From the NCBI GenBank assembly GCA_950295325.1, contig OX485808.1:41441180-41505179 (forward strand): DNA of 64,000 nucleotides, written 5' to 3'. A program made the translations under genes and the position numbers. Shown piece by piece: positions 23,560 through 38,802 of this stretch; positions within the stretch are counted from its first letter, which is position 1, and every line of letters begins with the position of its first letter. The DNA comes from Polytrichum commune (lineage: Eukaryota; Streptophyta; Polytrichopsida; Polytrichales; Polytrichaceae). A model generated the notes under the pieces. It had not been told where the DNA came from. It saw nothing but the letters and a program-made list of their open reading frames with translations, and made no database searches.

Positions 23560-24362
23560 GGGGGACGTTAAAGTACCCCCAACGAACTTATAGGGGAGGC
23601 AGATTCGGGTAGGGGCAGCTGCCCGCCCAAAAAATTTAAATTTTCTGGATCCGACCGGAAACTGCCGCTTGCCCGGCCGACTTCAAAAAAACCATTGCCC
23701 TTGCATTCTTGAAGACCACTTATCCACAAATCCCATATTGAGTGCATTTCACCTTCAAGGTCCAAAATCCAATATATATGTTCACTTCCATTGAGTAAAT
23801 AAGTAATTGATTGGGATTTCATTTTGAAAATGAAATCGCCAATAAAGCATGTAAATAACTAGGAAGTCAAAAATATCATAAAACCCTCATTAGCACCGAG
23901 GTTATGGTTTTTGTGACTTGCAAGGGTCTTTGTCATTCTAAAATGAAACTAAATTTAGTATGTTATATATTATAATCTTTTAGTTAATACCTTCTACTTT
24001 CACAAAGTTTTCCATACACATTTAAACTAATTAAGTGTGATTGAATGTAATTAAGTCTAGTCAATTCTTATTAATCCTAATTAAGACCAATTAAATCAGA
24101 AAGTATGCTTACCAAATTAATTAAGCCTTATTAATGATAAAATAGACTTACTGGAATTAATCACACTTAATTAATTTAAATGCATATGAATACTTTGTGA
24201 AAGTAGAAGGTATTAACTCGATTATAATACTGAACATACTAAAAATAAATCTGCAAATTTTAGTTCCATTTTAGAATGACAAAGACCCTTGCAATGGCAA
24301 GTCACAAAAATCATAACCTCGGTGCTAATGAGGGTTTTACAATATTTTTGACTTCCTAGTTA

Positions 24363-25354
24363 CAGTCCTACCTCTTTAATACGACACTCGATAATACGAC
24401 AACCTCGATATTATGACACAAATTTCGTAAACCAAACTTCCTAGTTCAAATCTACCTCTATACTACGACTATGACAATGTTAATACAACACTCCTAGACC
24501 CCCCAAATGTCATATTATAGAGGTAATAAATGCATTTATATGGTGGGTCCCATACACTTATATATACATAAATACATAATTTATTTTAAATTCATAAATC
24601 TTATACATATGAAGTTTGGATTAAGGAAGTTTAAATGTAAAATGATGAAATAAACATGAGAACCATGGGAAATAGGTTCTCTTTCTAAAACCCTACTCAT
24701 GAGGACCAAAGAGAAAAATCGAGATTGATCAAGGAGTCCGAAGACATGGCCCTTCTTATATCAAAACTGCAGCTTGGATCAGATGAGATGCCATTTGAAG
24801 AGTATGTGGTAATGGAAGGTGAAGACATCATTGAGGTTGAATATTGCATGTCAGAGCTGGTTGATATGGCCTTAGGACAAAGAATAGAGCCAGTTAGTTT
24901 GGACCTTACTGCTGAGACCGCAAACCCTTTAGATGTTGATGAGAGACCTCCACCTATTGTGAAACTGACAGATGCTCAACAACATGCTCAGCTATTAGCT
25001 ACATTTTTTATGGACAATTCATTAGACTTCACGCCCGCAAATCTAATGAAATTGCAAGGCATAATAGAGAAGCTCAATAAGATATATGTTGCTAACTTGA
25101 AGTGGCAACATCAGCGGACGATTGATTCCTTCTTCAAATCCACATAGGTTTAGTGAGGAGAATTTGCATATTTGTAATACATTTGAAAGAATACTCATTT
25201 TTACATATGGAAAAATATCTCAAGTGTGTTTTTATGAAGTACCTCGTTATTGTGACAACAAGGTCCAATTTGTCATATTATTGAATATGTGACACCTCGA
25301 TAATACGACCTTTTTCTCGTTTCCCAAACGTGTCATATTAAAGAGGTAGGATTG
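24363..25354 (+). mobile_element. Non-autonomous pogo/Tigger-type (Tc1/mariner) element
   Basis: The 992-bp element has inverted termini CAGTCCTACCTCTTTAATAC and (other end) CAATCCTACCTCTTTAATAT and is flanked by TA on both sides. The opposite foldback arm preserves the empty site (CTAGT-TA-TTTACATG), which proves both borders. Inside is a remnant of the transposase C-terminus. The catalytic DDE part is missing, so it can only have moved with help from another element. Confidence 0.93.
24725..25147 (+). pseudogene. C-terminal remnant of a pogo-type transposase
   Basis: The open frame has about 140 residues and no good ATG at its beginning. It has an acidic, poorly structured first half and ends with a helix and QRTIDSFFKST. 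The final motif fits the PCNA-interacting (PIP) box pattern Q-x-x-I-x-x-F-F; a similar motif has been described in the Drosophila pogo transposase. The CENP-B-type DNA-binding and DDE regions are absent. The surrounding TA-flanked termini support the family assignment. Confidence 0.7.
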
Positions 25355-27095
25355 TATTTACATGCTTTATTGGCGATTTCATTTTCAAAATGAAATCCCA
25401 GTCAATCGCTTATTTACTCAATGGAAGTGAACATGTATATTGGATTTTGGACCTTGAAGGTGAAATGCACTCAATATGGGATTTGTGGATAAGTGGTCTT
25501 CAAGAATGCAAGGGCAATGGTTTTTTTGAAGTTGGGCGGGCGGGCAGCAATTTTCAGTCGGATCCAAAAAATCTAAAATTTTTGGGCGGGCGGCTGCCCT
25601 TGCCCGAAACTGCCTCCCCTATAAGTTCGTTGGGGGTACTTTAACGTCCCCCAAAGCCCTCTAGTAGCTTGGGCACAAAATCATTAATTCTAAAGGTGCC
25701 TAAATTGTTGGGAAATTAGTTTCGTTAAGTGTCCAAAAATAAAGACTTTACATTCAAAGAGTGCCTCAAACCACAATGGACTATGCAAGTGACATTCACG
25801 TGGTTAATCATAGCCGTCATAGATGAAATTAGGAAAACCTTCCATGAATTATGGAAATGACTTGGATGAACGTCTAACTTATTCTAGATTACTTTTGAAA
25901 TCTGCCCAATATTAAAATATCGTTTTATGGACTACCGACCTTACTTCCGCCCTTTGAGTAATTATTAGATAAAAAGGTGCCCAAGCTACTAGAGAGCTAC
26001 TATAAGCGTGTTGTTGGGCCATTGGCCATTAAACCCCGCTCTTTTCAAGGGTGTGCCCGACTGCCATGCAAAGCGTAACATGCAAGGCCGCTTTGAGTAA
26101 GAATTTTAAAGACAAAAGATAATCGCAAAATGGTGGAGATTGTTACTAGCTTGCCGACCGCATCCATTATAAGAATTTTATACAAGGGCCCAGAGTTCTG
26201 GAAGTTTTTGAAGCCTTAGTGGCTAATTGCCGGTAGTTGCTACGAAGGGTCGGATTTTTCCCAATTTACATCAGCAAGAGCCGGTCTTTTGTAAAATCAA
26301 TCGGCCAATTGCCTATATTTTCATATTTTCATTGGCCAATATCCGATTAAATGGAATTCATATCCGCACTAATTGTTTAAAAAATGTATGAAAAGTTATT
26401 AGAAATCATTTCTTAGTACAAAATCTTGAATAAGTGAGAAGAAAGGCATGTTCAAAACTTTAAATTTGAAGAGTTAATATCCTTGGCATGAATTGAACCT
26501 AGCAATGCCTTCACCGCTTGAAGGCCAAGGGTCCCCCAATTCTCCATAGAAGCAATTGGATTTGGTCATGGAAAGGTTGCATAATTCAAAAAATTTAAGG
26601 TTTAGGGTACTTCCTCAAGTGTATCATCAGATGCCCCATACAAATAGCGCTCTGGATGCTTCCGGCTGAAATCCAGTAACTCACATGAAGAATCGGCTAC
26701 ATTTCCGGGACATTTTATGGTCCATCGGCTAATTGCCGGAGGATTGAAATTACAGTCGGATTGCCATCCGATGGTTGGAAATGTGGACCGGCCATGAGGG
26801 GAAATCCATTGGTTGATAATGAACTAGCCGTCAGTTTTCCCCGAACATAGCAAGGGCCATCAGAAGAATTTGATATCACATTAACAACCAAAGACTGAAG
26901 ACAACAACGTACATTGAGTGAGATGAGCATGCAAACCAAACCTTCTTTTCTTTTCTTTTTTGGCACAAATTGAAAACACAATTGCATAAAGAACTTAAAA
27001 ATCCAACCAACTTGGTCGAAACAACGTAGTCCGAGTGGAAATTAAGAAATAATGTTCATCCGAGGCCTATCTTTCCAAGTAATGATTAAGTTGCT

Positions 27096-27287
27096 TCAAG
27101 TCACAATAAGATCGTTGACCCCCCGAGTCGAATCAAATTTGTTAAGAATGTCATGGTAGGCCATGTTTGGGACTTTTTCCAAGTCCCTGAGCATCCGTTT
27201 CCATTCAATCCTCCTGTAATCTTGCAAGGCATCCCAAATGATTTGACGTGTTTTCTTAATGGGCCATTGCAATTTCTTAAAACGCAA
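27096..27287 (-). other. Unidentified protein-like open frame
   Basis: The 63-codon frame has a normal charged and aromatic composition (KTRQIIWDALQDYRRIEWKR, MAYHDILNKF) unlike the surrounding noise. An overlapping frame (27101-27322) suggests a frameshift upstream. It may be a remnant of an unclassified transposable-element protein. No function is proposed. Confidence 0.25.
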
Positions 27288-27911
27288 ACATACTTGGATA
27301 GCAAGAAAGACCGTTTTTGCATGGAAAACTTGCAGCTCGCCCTAGCAACAACATTGGATCTCTGCTTTTAAAACTCCATGTAGTTGCAAAACTATATTGC
27401 ATAACCACACTAATGATTGTATTTAGTGTTACCGATTCTATTTGTCTTGCTCAATACTAAGTGTAAATCGCTTGTGTAATGTCACCAACACTAAATGTAA
27501 ACCTTCCATATTTGCCATTCCTTGCAAAACAAAATTTGGGCATTATAGGTTTAAAATGCTGCAATTTTTATCACTTACGAAGTGATTTCTCATCCAAATC
27601 CAAATTCTTTCACAACATCTCATTACATACATGTTAATTAAGATACAAAATATACCAAACTTTGTTTCAATAATTGACGTCTAATGGAACTAAAAGTAAG
27701 TTGGGATGACAATGCGTAAGCTCGTTCATGAGAAGTATCATTAAAAAAAAGTTACCATAGTTACATAAATTATCATATAACACTAATTACAATATTTAGT
27801 GTAGTATAGAGTTGATGAAATTTGGCAACCTTGAAAAACCAGCCCTCTTTGCTTCGGCGACGAGGGAACCAATAGGCACATGCGACCTCGGCTCATGTGT
27901 AGGGCTAAGGG

Positions 27912-28039
27912 GCCTAATTAAACGACTTCTCTTAATCAACCATCTATAGTTGGTTGGTATACGGTTAGACAACAAGGTAGACGTGCCTAATTAAACGACT
28001 TCTCTTAATCAAACATCTATAGTTGGTTGGTATACGGTT
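27912..28039. repeat. Direct duplication of ~57 bp
   Basis: The segment beginning GCCTAATTAAACGACTTCTC occurs at 27912 and again at 27985 with one substitution. Both copies end in ...GGTTGGTATACGGTTA. Confidence 0.85.
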
Positions 28040-28290
28040 ATACGGTTAGGTGCGGCTCCGAGAATGGCTACCAAAAGGATATGGGTTGAAAAGATGTTAA
28101 ACAAGTATGTGCCCAAATTATGTTAACCATATTAAGCTCGTTAGTCAACTTAATTGGAGGAGCCTATGTGACCATTCAATGAGGACACGAGAGTCTTCAC
28201 TTTGATAGTGAGTAAGATGTTCATACGAGCGCCAAAATTTATGAGGAAAGTGGTTACGGCCTCAATTCGGATTTGGTAACCCGTCTCGGA

Positions 28291-28320
28291 CTAAATTATG
28301 AAACATGTTTCATAATTTAG
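28291..28320. repeat. Perfect 30-bp palindrome
   Basis: Each half is 15 bases (CTAAATTATGAAACA and its complement) with no spacer. It could form a cruciform or bind a dimeric protein; no element ends are evident. Confidence 0.9.
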
Positions 28321-31054
28321 AAGAAGCCGCACTAGTCGGTACAAAGTAACCATTTAAGGCCCATTTGCCTTAGTAGAGTCAATGCCCGTGGTCGGTGTCA
28401 AGGAGTATTCCAATTCAATTGACAAAGTCCTCAACTTGTAGATTCTCTTCCCATACTAGATGGACGATTCTCACTTTAGATGAAACGCTTGCATGACAAT
28501 TTCATAGGTGTTTTCTCAAGGTTGCAAATAGGGTGACATTCGAACCACACGGACCCCCAAAAAAAGGCGATATTGATTGAACCAAGGCAACACATGAAGC
28601 TTGCTTTGGCTTGGCCCGCTTTTCATACCTCAAGACCCGGTATGTGGAGGTCACCTTGCTCCATCTTAATGATCTTAAAATTCGAAAACATGTCTATAAG
28701 ATTACTCAACAATAAGGTGATGCACCCTACGCCTGTGAATTTTGGGAGTATAATGTCTTTTTCTATGTTGGGTTACCTTCATAAAGTGAGAATATGAGAG
28801 GGCAAATCGACAATTGGATTAGTCATGGGCTTTAATTACCGATATTTACATTGATTTTAAATTTAACATATATATGGTAAGCAACAAGTTGCGTGGGACT
28901 TGGCAGTGAGTGGCCAAGTCAACACTAGCTTGCAGGTTGGGATCCAACTCCTTATTCGTGCCAAGTGGGGTCGTACTAGGTCTACCCTTCCCACTTCAGA
29001 AAATGGTGCAGAAGGGGTTAGGCTTAGTGTTGTTATGCCACTGCATATCTTGGGGCCATGGAAAATTGAACTTTTTGACATGAGAGCAACAAACTAATTG
29101 CAAGGCCATGCTACCTTTGTCGTTTTTACATGGCATTGTGTATCTCAATACTTTTTTGAACCAATGATAAAATTTATTGAATTTCTTCAAAACAAGTCTT
29201 CTCAAATGTTGTAAAGTCTATAAGGAATAAATATTTTGCCACTCCATCGATGAATTAGCCTAACTTCCACAACATGTTGTTCTTGCAATGAGTCTAAATC
29301 AAGATAGACATCAATAGCAATCAACTTTATGGAGTGACATGTGCAATGCTTACTTTTAAGAATCGAACACCATTGTTGGAAAGCTCAAATAAGCATCATA
29401 AATCATGAATGCATAAAAAAAAGCCTAGACATTGGTAGCCTCTATGTTAATGTAAATTGTTGCCAACAACATATATCTCTAGGTTTGATTGAAATGCTTT
29501 AAAAACATAATCAATGTATTTACACTTACATCATGACATCAATTCATTTGCCCACTTTTAAAGCACAAGCCATACTAGTCTCCCAAAAAATTGAGATATT
29601 AAGATTTTCTCAAACCATGAAATGAATATCTTAGGTCATAAGAAACAACAACATGCTACTAGAATATATACCACACCATGAATTTTACATACAAATACTT
29701 TATTGGAAATATTCAATGTAGCATAAGAAACACAAATGAAATGATAATGATGTTTGATCTACATTTTCATTCTCCACGTCTCAAAGAGGTCACAATATAT
29801 TGACATTGTTCCTCCCATGATCAAAAGGTTAACCCTTATATCCCCAACAAGCCAAAAGTAACCACATTTTTCTTGTCTTTGGGGTGAAATAGGGCCCCAA
29901 GGTTCTCACCAAGTCCAAAGAGAAGGGGAATTAAAACAAGAAAACGGTAGAACCATGAGGCTCTGTCCTTTCTTATGAAAGACTACAATTATAGTTATAT
30001 ACTTTGCTCACGCCAGTCCATGGCTATTTACTATACCTATAACAAACTATAACCAATCTTATTTTTTTCAATACATTTTAGGGAACAACTATAGTAAACT
30101 AGATGTATATAACTATAGTTAACTACATTTTTTGGCAGTTCAAATTGCGAACAACTATAGTTACGAAAGGCAACTAGTTAACTAATAGATGAAGTAGTTG
30201 GTTAGTTGTCCAAGGTATGCAAACTTTCATCATCCACATTAAATAGATTGGACCAAAAAAGTAGGAACATGTAACATCCAAGTGTGAACGCAAAGTGGTT
30301 AGGAATTTTGCTCTTGAAACATACAAGTTGATGCATAGTCTCCGTCCTACAGACAAAGCCAATAAAAAAAGGAAAGTCAATGTATGTGACAATGTCATGT
30401 CCGTTTGCCAACTCATGTCCATACTTGCGTGAGAGTGAAGGTTAGAGTTTGTTTAATGCCTATGTTGATAAGTGGATTGTGGGTTAGTTGCTAGTATATG
30501 TGTTAATGTTTTGAATATGTTTTAGTTATATATTAGTGTTTTAGTGGAGTGTTGTGGGAAGGGTTTTATTCTGGTGGGATGGGGGCTTGTTGTTTTCCGA
30601 GTTCCCTTTTGTTGAGGATGATGTGTGTTAAGTGTTGCATGAATATTTTTGAGAAGGTTTCCATTAATTTGTGATTTTGGGGTTGGGGATTTTGAGTCCT
30701 TTAAGATTGTTGATGGTTGATTTATGTATCAAACCATGGATTCATGTTGTGATTATAATGTGGCATTTCACTTTTCTATCCTTTATGTTTCAATATGGCA
30801 TGTTTTTCAATGTTCACGGTGGTTGCTTTGTGTGGAAAATATGTTGTTGCAATATGTGAATTCTAGGAATTGTATTGTGAGGTTGGGGTTTGGCGTGAAT
30901 AGGGCTTTCATTGTTGTTGTTGGGCTACTAAGGATGCATAATATGTATGGGTGTAATCTTTCGGGCCATTTACAGTTGGGGAGGTAGCATGTACAAGGGA
31001 CGAGCCATGAGGAGATGGTGTTCCATCTTTCTATTTCCCCACATCAATGACTGT

Positions 31055-31460
31055 GAAGCATCGTGTTGTTTTTTTTTTGATTTTTTGATGGCTTTTTGGT
31101 AGTTGTGCAAAGTCTTGTGAGTGGTGATTTTGTGTGCTACTCTTGGGGCTATTTTTGTTATGTTGGTAATGTTATCGAGCCATAATTGGATTTCGAATGG
31201 GTCGTCATCATTGTTGTTGTGTGTGTGTGGGGGAGGGGGGGGGGGGGAGGTGTTTGGGAATTTTTGGGTGCCTTGAACATGTTGTCTTAGGTACCATTGG
31301 GCAAGTGTTGGTGTTGTGGTGGTTCTTATGACATGTCTGATGAGGTGGTAAGTGTGAAGGCATTTCTTTAATATATTTTTTGGGTTGAACGTGGTCGGAG
31401 GCCTCTTTTTTTTTTTCTTTTTTTTTTGTTTTGTGGGGAGGGGGAGGGGGTTGTGGTGCA
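31055..31460. repeat. Low-complexity G- and T-rich tract
   Basis: Contains an uninterrupted G-run near 31234-31247 and T-runs near 31070 and 31406-31430 on a G/T-biased strand. The complementary strand produces long Pro/Lys/His-rich open frames that are compositional artefacts. Confidence 0.8.
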
Positions 31461-31571
31461 TGTTTGTGTAGCACATTCTATAATAAATTGTAAGATGGAT
31501 TGTATTCTTTATTGTGCGTCTTTCCATTCCATGGGGGTGGGGAGTGTTGACTTGTAGGAGACGAAATTATG

Positions 31572-31838
31572 TGAGTTTCCATGTAGGCCGCTCGCTCACC
31601 AAATTCTAGTGTGAATAAGGAGACGGAATATGGAATATGGAGGAGTGGGGTTCGTATGTGCCAACTAACTATTCCCATCTTCTCAAACCCGGGCCCATCT
31701 AATAACGTCCTCCTCCTGGTTACCAAGGATGGACCACCAAAATGTGGTTGGATGGAAGCTTGTACTTAACTGCATGCGAATACCTCCAACCCACAATCAT
31801 ATAGAATCTAATGGTTGAGCGACCTACATGGAAACTCA
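31572..31838. mobile_element. Short inverted-repeat element (MITE-like), copy 2
   Basis: The termini pair as GAGTTTCCATGTAGGCCGCT (left, from 31573) and GAGTTTCCATGTAGGTCGCT (right, reverse strand, ending at 31837). The pairing continues imperfectly for about 40 bp. The element is about 267 bp, non-coding, and related to the one at 1308-1417. It lies ~340 bp upstream of the G-boxes of the LACS promoter. No clear target duplication. Confidence 0.7.
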
Positions 31839-32180
31839 TCCCAAGACTACTTCTTACAACATAGGTACTTCTTACAACTCCTACATCCCAACACTAATTT
31901 CTCAAACTTGAAATGAAAATGTGCACAACCACAATCGCTAACCAAATGAGACAAACTCCCACTTCGATCCAACACCCACATAGGGCCACCAACTCGCCTC
32001 ATAGTCTCGTGTTCTGGGACCCGGTTCTCTTTGTAAAAGAGAGAGAGAGGAAATTAACCAAATTGTTGACGAATTCAAGAATAATGATGATAATAATTGA
32101 GACTTTTGCCAGAGCCCATGGAAATAATAAAGCGAGCTTTGGGAATTACCAGAAAAAGAAGACCGGAAAGGCTCGCCTGC

Positions 32181-32202
32181 CACGTGTACATAGGGCCACG
32201 TG
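32181..32202 (+). promoter_or_regulatory. Paired G-box/ABRE motifs upstream of LACS
   Basis: Two CACGTG cores (32181-32186 and 32197-32202) are 16 bp apart, in GCCACGTGTAC and GCCACGTGTC. They are followed by a TGGGCCC-containing segment and a GC-rich leader. Paired ABRE/G-boxes commonly give ABA or light responsiveness. Assignment to the LACS gene is by position. Confidence 0.5.
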
Positions 32203-32397
32203 TCAACCGACCGCAAGCTGGGCCCAAGAACAAGACCTTCGGGCCTCCTCCGACGCTTCTCTCGTAGTGTGCACTCTTCCCCTCCAAATCCGAGCCTCCC
32301 TTTTGTTACCCTACTGCGAACTCGCTCGCTCGCACTCGTACTTATCCTTCGCCGGCCGCGCTTCCCAGGCCCGAGGCGCCTCATCGCGGCTCCAAAC

Positions 32398-34427
32398 GTG
32401 AGTTGCAACCGATTCCGAAATCTCTCTGTTCACGTAGCGGCCGATTTCGGAGGATTTTAGAAGCATTTTGGTATCTGAATTTGTGGATGTGGTTCCCGTG
32501 GAGACCTAGTGCGGCTGTTTCTCTCTCCCTCTCTCTCGCTTCTCTTGTGCAGTCGGTGGTGTTTCTGGAGGCTGATTTGGATTGTATTAGTATTTTGGAG
32601 CCGTTTTGGTTTGCGGTTCGATGTTTCGTGAAGGATTTAGGTTGAAGTAGTGATATAGCTTCTCAGTGCGATGAAGAGCTCAATTGCCTATTCTCTATTC
32701 TGCTAGGGATCATTATGGTCCTATTTTACATGGGGGATATTATTGCAGTTGGTCCATTGGGTTGTGGCCACGCCACATTCGTTTGTTTGGACGACTTGGT
32801 CCTGAAAGATGTCAGTTTTCGATACTTCCTGTTTTGAATAACTGTTTCAGTTTCTTGCCAACTTCGGGAGGCCTTTTTCGTTAGGTGTGGTGTGTATGAT
32901 GAATGTCCGGATCAAAATAGTATTACTGTGGTTCATGCATTAGGTCTTTAAGATGTGCTTCGTTACTTACTTGTCGGGGCCTTTGGTTGCATTTAGTTCT
33001 CTTTTTGCCGTGGAAGCTGTACGGTCTCAATACTGTTCTCAAGAATGTACAAGAATCCCACTTCTTGAGTTTCTTACATAATTTGTCATAACCTTGACTC
33101 CTTAACGTGGATTGCGAGTTTAGAGCGCCGTTGTTCACTATCTTGGTGCTTGATTGGGCTGCATATAGTGCGACATCAAGACCTGGACCTTCTTACTCGG
33201 GAGTCTTTGCTTAGAATTTAATTTTATTAAACCTTTGCAGCAGTGCACTTTCTAGGGAGGAATAATATCACGTTGTGCACCTGACACATGCATCGGGTTA
33301 AGTCTGAAGTGGTTCGCCTTATTCTGTCTACTTGTCAGAGAAGGTCAGACCATTGTGTGAGAGGTGTTTTTTCATTCGCGGCGTAGAGGTAATTGATATC
33401 AATCTTGCGACAACTGATTACTAGCAAGTGTTTTCATCATGGTTTGGCATAATTGGTGGCTCTTATATATACTCTTAGCTATTCACTTTAGCCCCCAGCG
33501 GGAAGTTGATGGTTGTTTCTTCTGTACGGGGATGCAAGAAGGAATTGTTACCAAAGGTGGGACTTATGCAGAGGAATTTCAAAATCTGGCGTGAAGTAAA
33601 TTTAAAAGATGGACCGTGAGAAGGACCCTGTAATACATCTTTTCAGCGCTGAACCAGTTTTGCGATGCAATACCGGTGCATTCGGAGTGAGTAAATGATG
33701 GAAGCTGAAATGTAAGGAGCTTCGGAAAGGTTATTCTTGATAAGAAGAATATTCTGAAGCATCCTGGTAAAATGTGTCTAGTTTACGTAGCTGGATTGCA
33801 CCCTCGCATTGTGGTTCTGTTTGATGTATCATTTATAATTAAAGTTTTGTCCACCTAAGGTGAGACTGCCAAAACTTATCCATTGTGAAGCCTGAATCAT
33901 TAGGTTAGGTGTAGACGGATAACATCTGGAGTGCTGGCAACACTTGCAAAGGGCAAAGCGTTGTCTCAATACCTTCCATGAGTTTTTTTTGACTTTCTGG
34001 ACATCGTAGGGCGGGTATGTACCCGGTAGAATGGGTCTAGTTCACGTAGCAGAATTGCACCCTCGCATTGTGGTTCTATATGGCGTATCACTCATACATT
34101 AGAGTTTTGTCCACCAAGGTGAGAGAGTGCCAAATTATCCATTGTGAAGCCTGAAGTATTAAGTGTAGACGGATAACATCTGGAGTGCTGGCAACACATG
34201 CAAAGGGCAAAGTTTTCTTTCAATACCTTAGATGAGTTGATAAAACTTCTGTGGACATAGAAGGGCGGTTATGTATGTGCACTGACTGCATACCAACTGT
34301 TGACTATGAGAAGGGTGGGTATGTATGTGCACTGACTGTATACAAACCGTTGACTATGAGTATACATAGTCAAATTGTAATGAGGTGATTTGCATTAACA
34401 TAGTGGAATCTATATTTCAATATGCAG
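32398..34427 (+). other. Probable 5'-UTR intron of the LACS gene
   Basis: A consensus donor (CCAAAC|GTGAGT) at 32398 follows a GC-rich leader. A consensus acceptor (TTTCAATATGCAG|GTCGG) ends at 34427, 60 bases before the start codon. The interval is T-rich on the plus strand and has no coding frame. It contains a ~250-bp tandem duplication (about 33776-34016 and 34037-34260) and a second, ~48-bp one (about 34264-34350). Long leader introns often raise expression in plants. The exon/intron model needs transcript support. Confidence 0.5.
33776..34260. repeat. Tandem duplication in the LACS leader intron
   Basis: Two diverged copies share blocks such as TTGCACCCTCGCATTGTGGT, TATCCATTGTGAAGCCTGAA and GACGGATAACATCTGGAGTG. 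Indels and substitutions show it is not very recent. Confidence 0.85.
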
Positions 34428-34487
34428 GTCGGTTTCCTACTTCATTTCTGCACTTCTCTACTTCTCTACAGCTCGTAAGCAGTGGAA

Positions 34488-38802
<4,315 letters not shown>

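Larger units (their letters stand above)
23560..25652. mobile_element. Foldback (long inverted-repeat) element with a nested insertion
   Basis: The two arms are long, highly similar inverted repeats. Both ends carry GGGGGACGTTAAAGTACCCC and its complement, and arms of several hundred bases meet at an AT-rich centre near 24070-24130. Each arm holds the same 84-codon open frame (minus strand 23568-23822, plus strand 25390-25644), beginning MKSQSI and containing YWILDLEGEMHSIWDLWISG. I do not recognise this protein, and its conservation may only reflect arm similarity. Without the inserted 992-bp element the structure is about 1.1 kb. Target duplications were not clear. Confidence 0.8.
25653..31571. 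other. Long gene-poor region
   Basis: No complete gene was found in 5.9 kb. Noted within it are a 57-bp direct duplication (27912-28039), a perfect 30-bp palindrome (28291-28320), repeated CCGGC/GCCGG words around 26200-26800, and mono- or dinucleotide-rich DNA at 31055-31450. A 63-codon minus-strand frame at 27096-27287 (WDALQDYRRIEWKRMLRDLE) looks protein-like, but I cannot name it. Confidence 0.45.

Noticed and set aside
30970-31527. 185-codon minus-strand frame rich in Pro, Lys and His
   Set aside because: Produced by G- and T-runs on the plus strand; low complexity.
34482-34487. GTG at 34482 as LACS start
   Set aside because: The ATG at 34488 is in the same frame and is the normal eukaryotic start.
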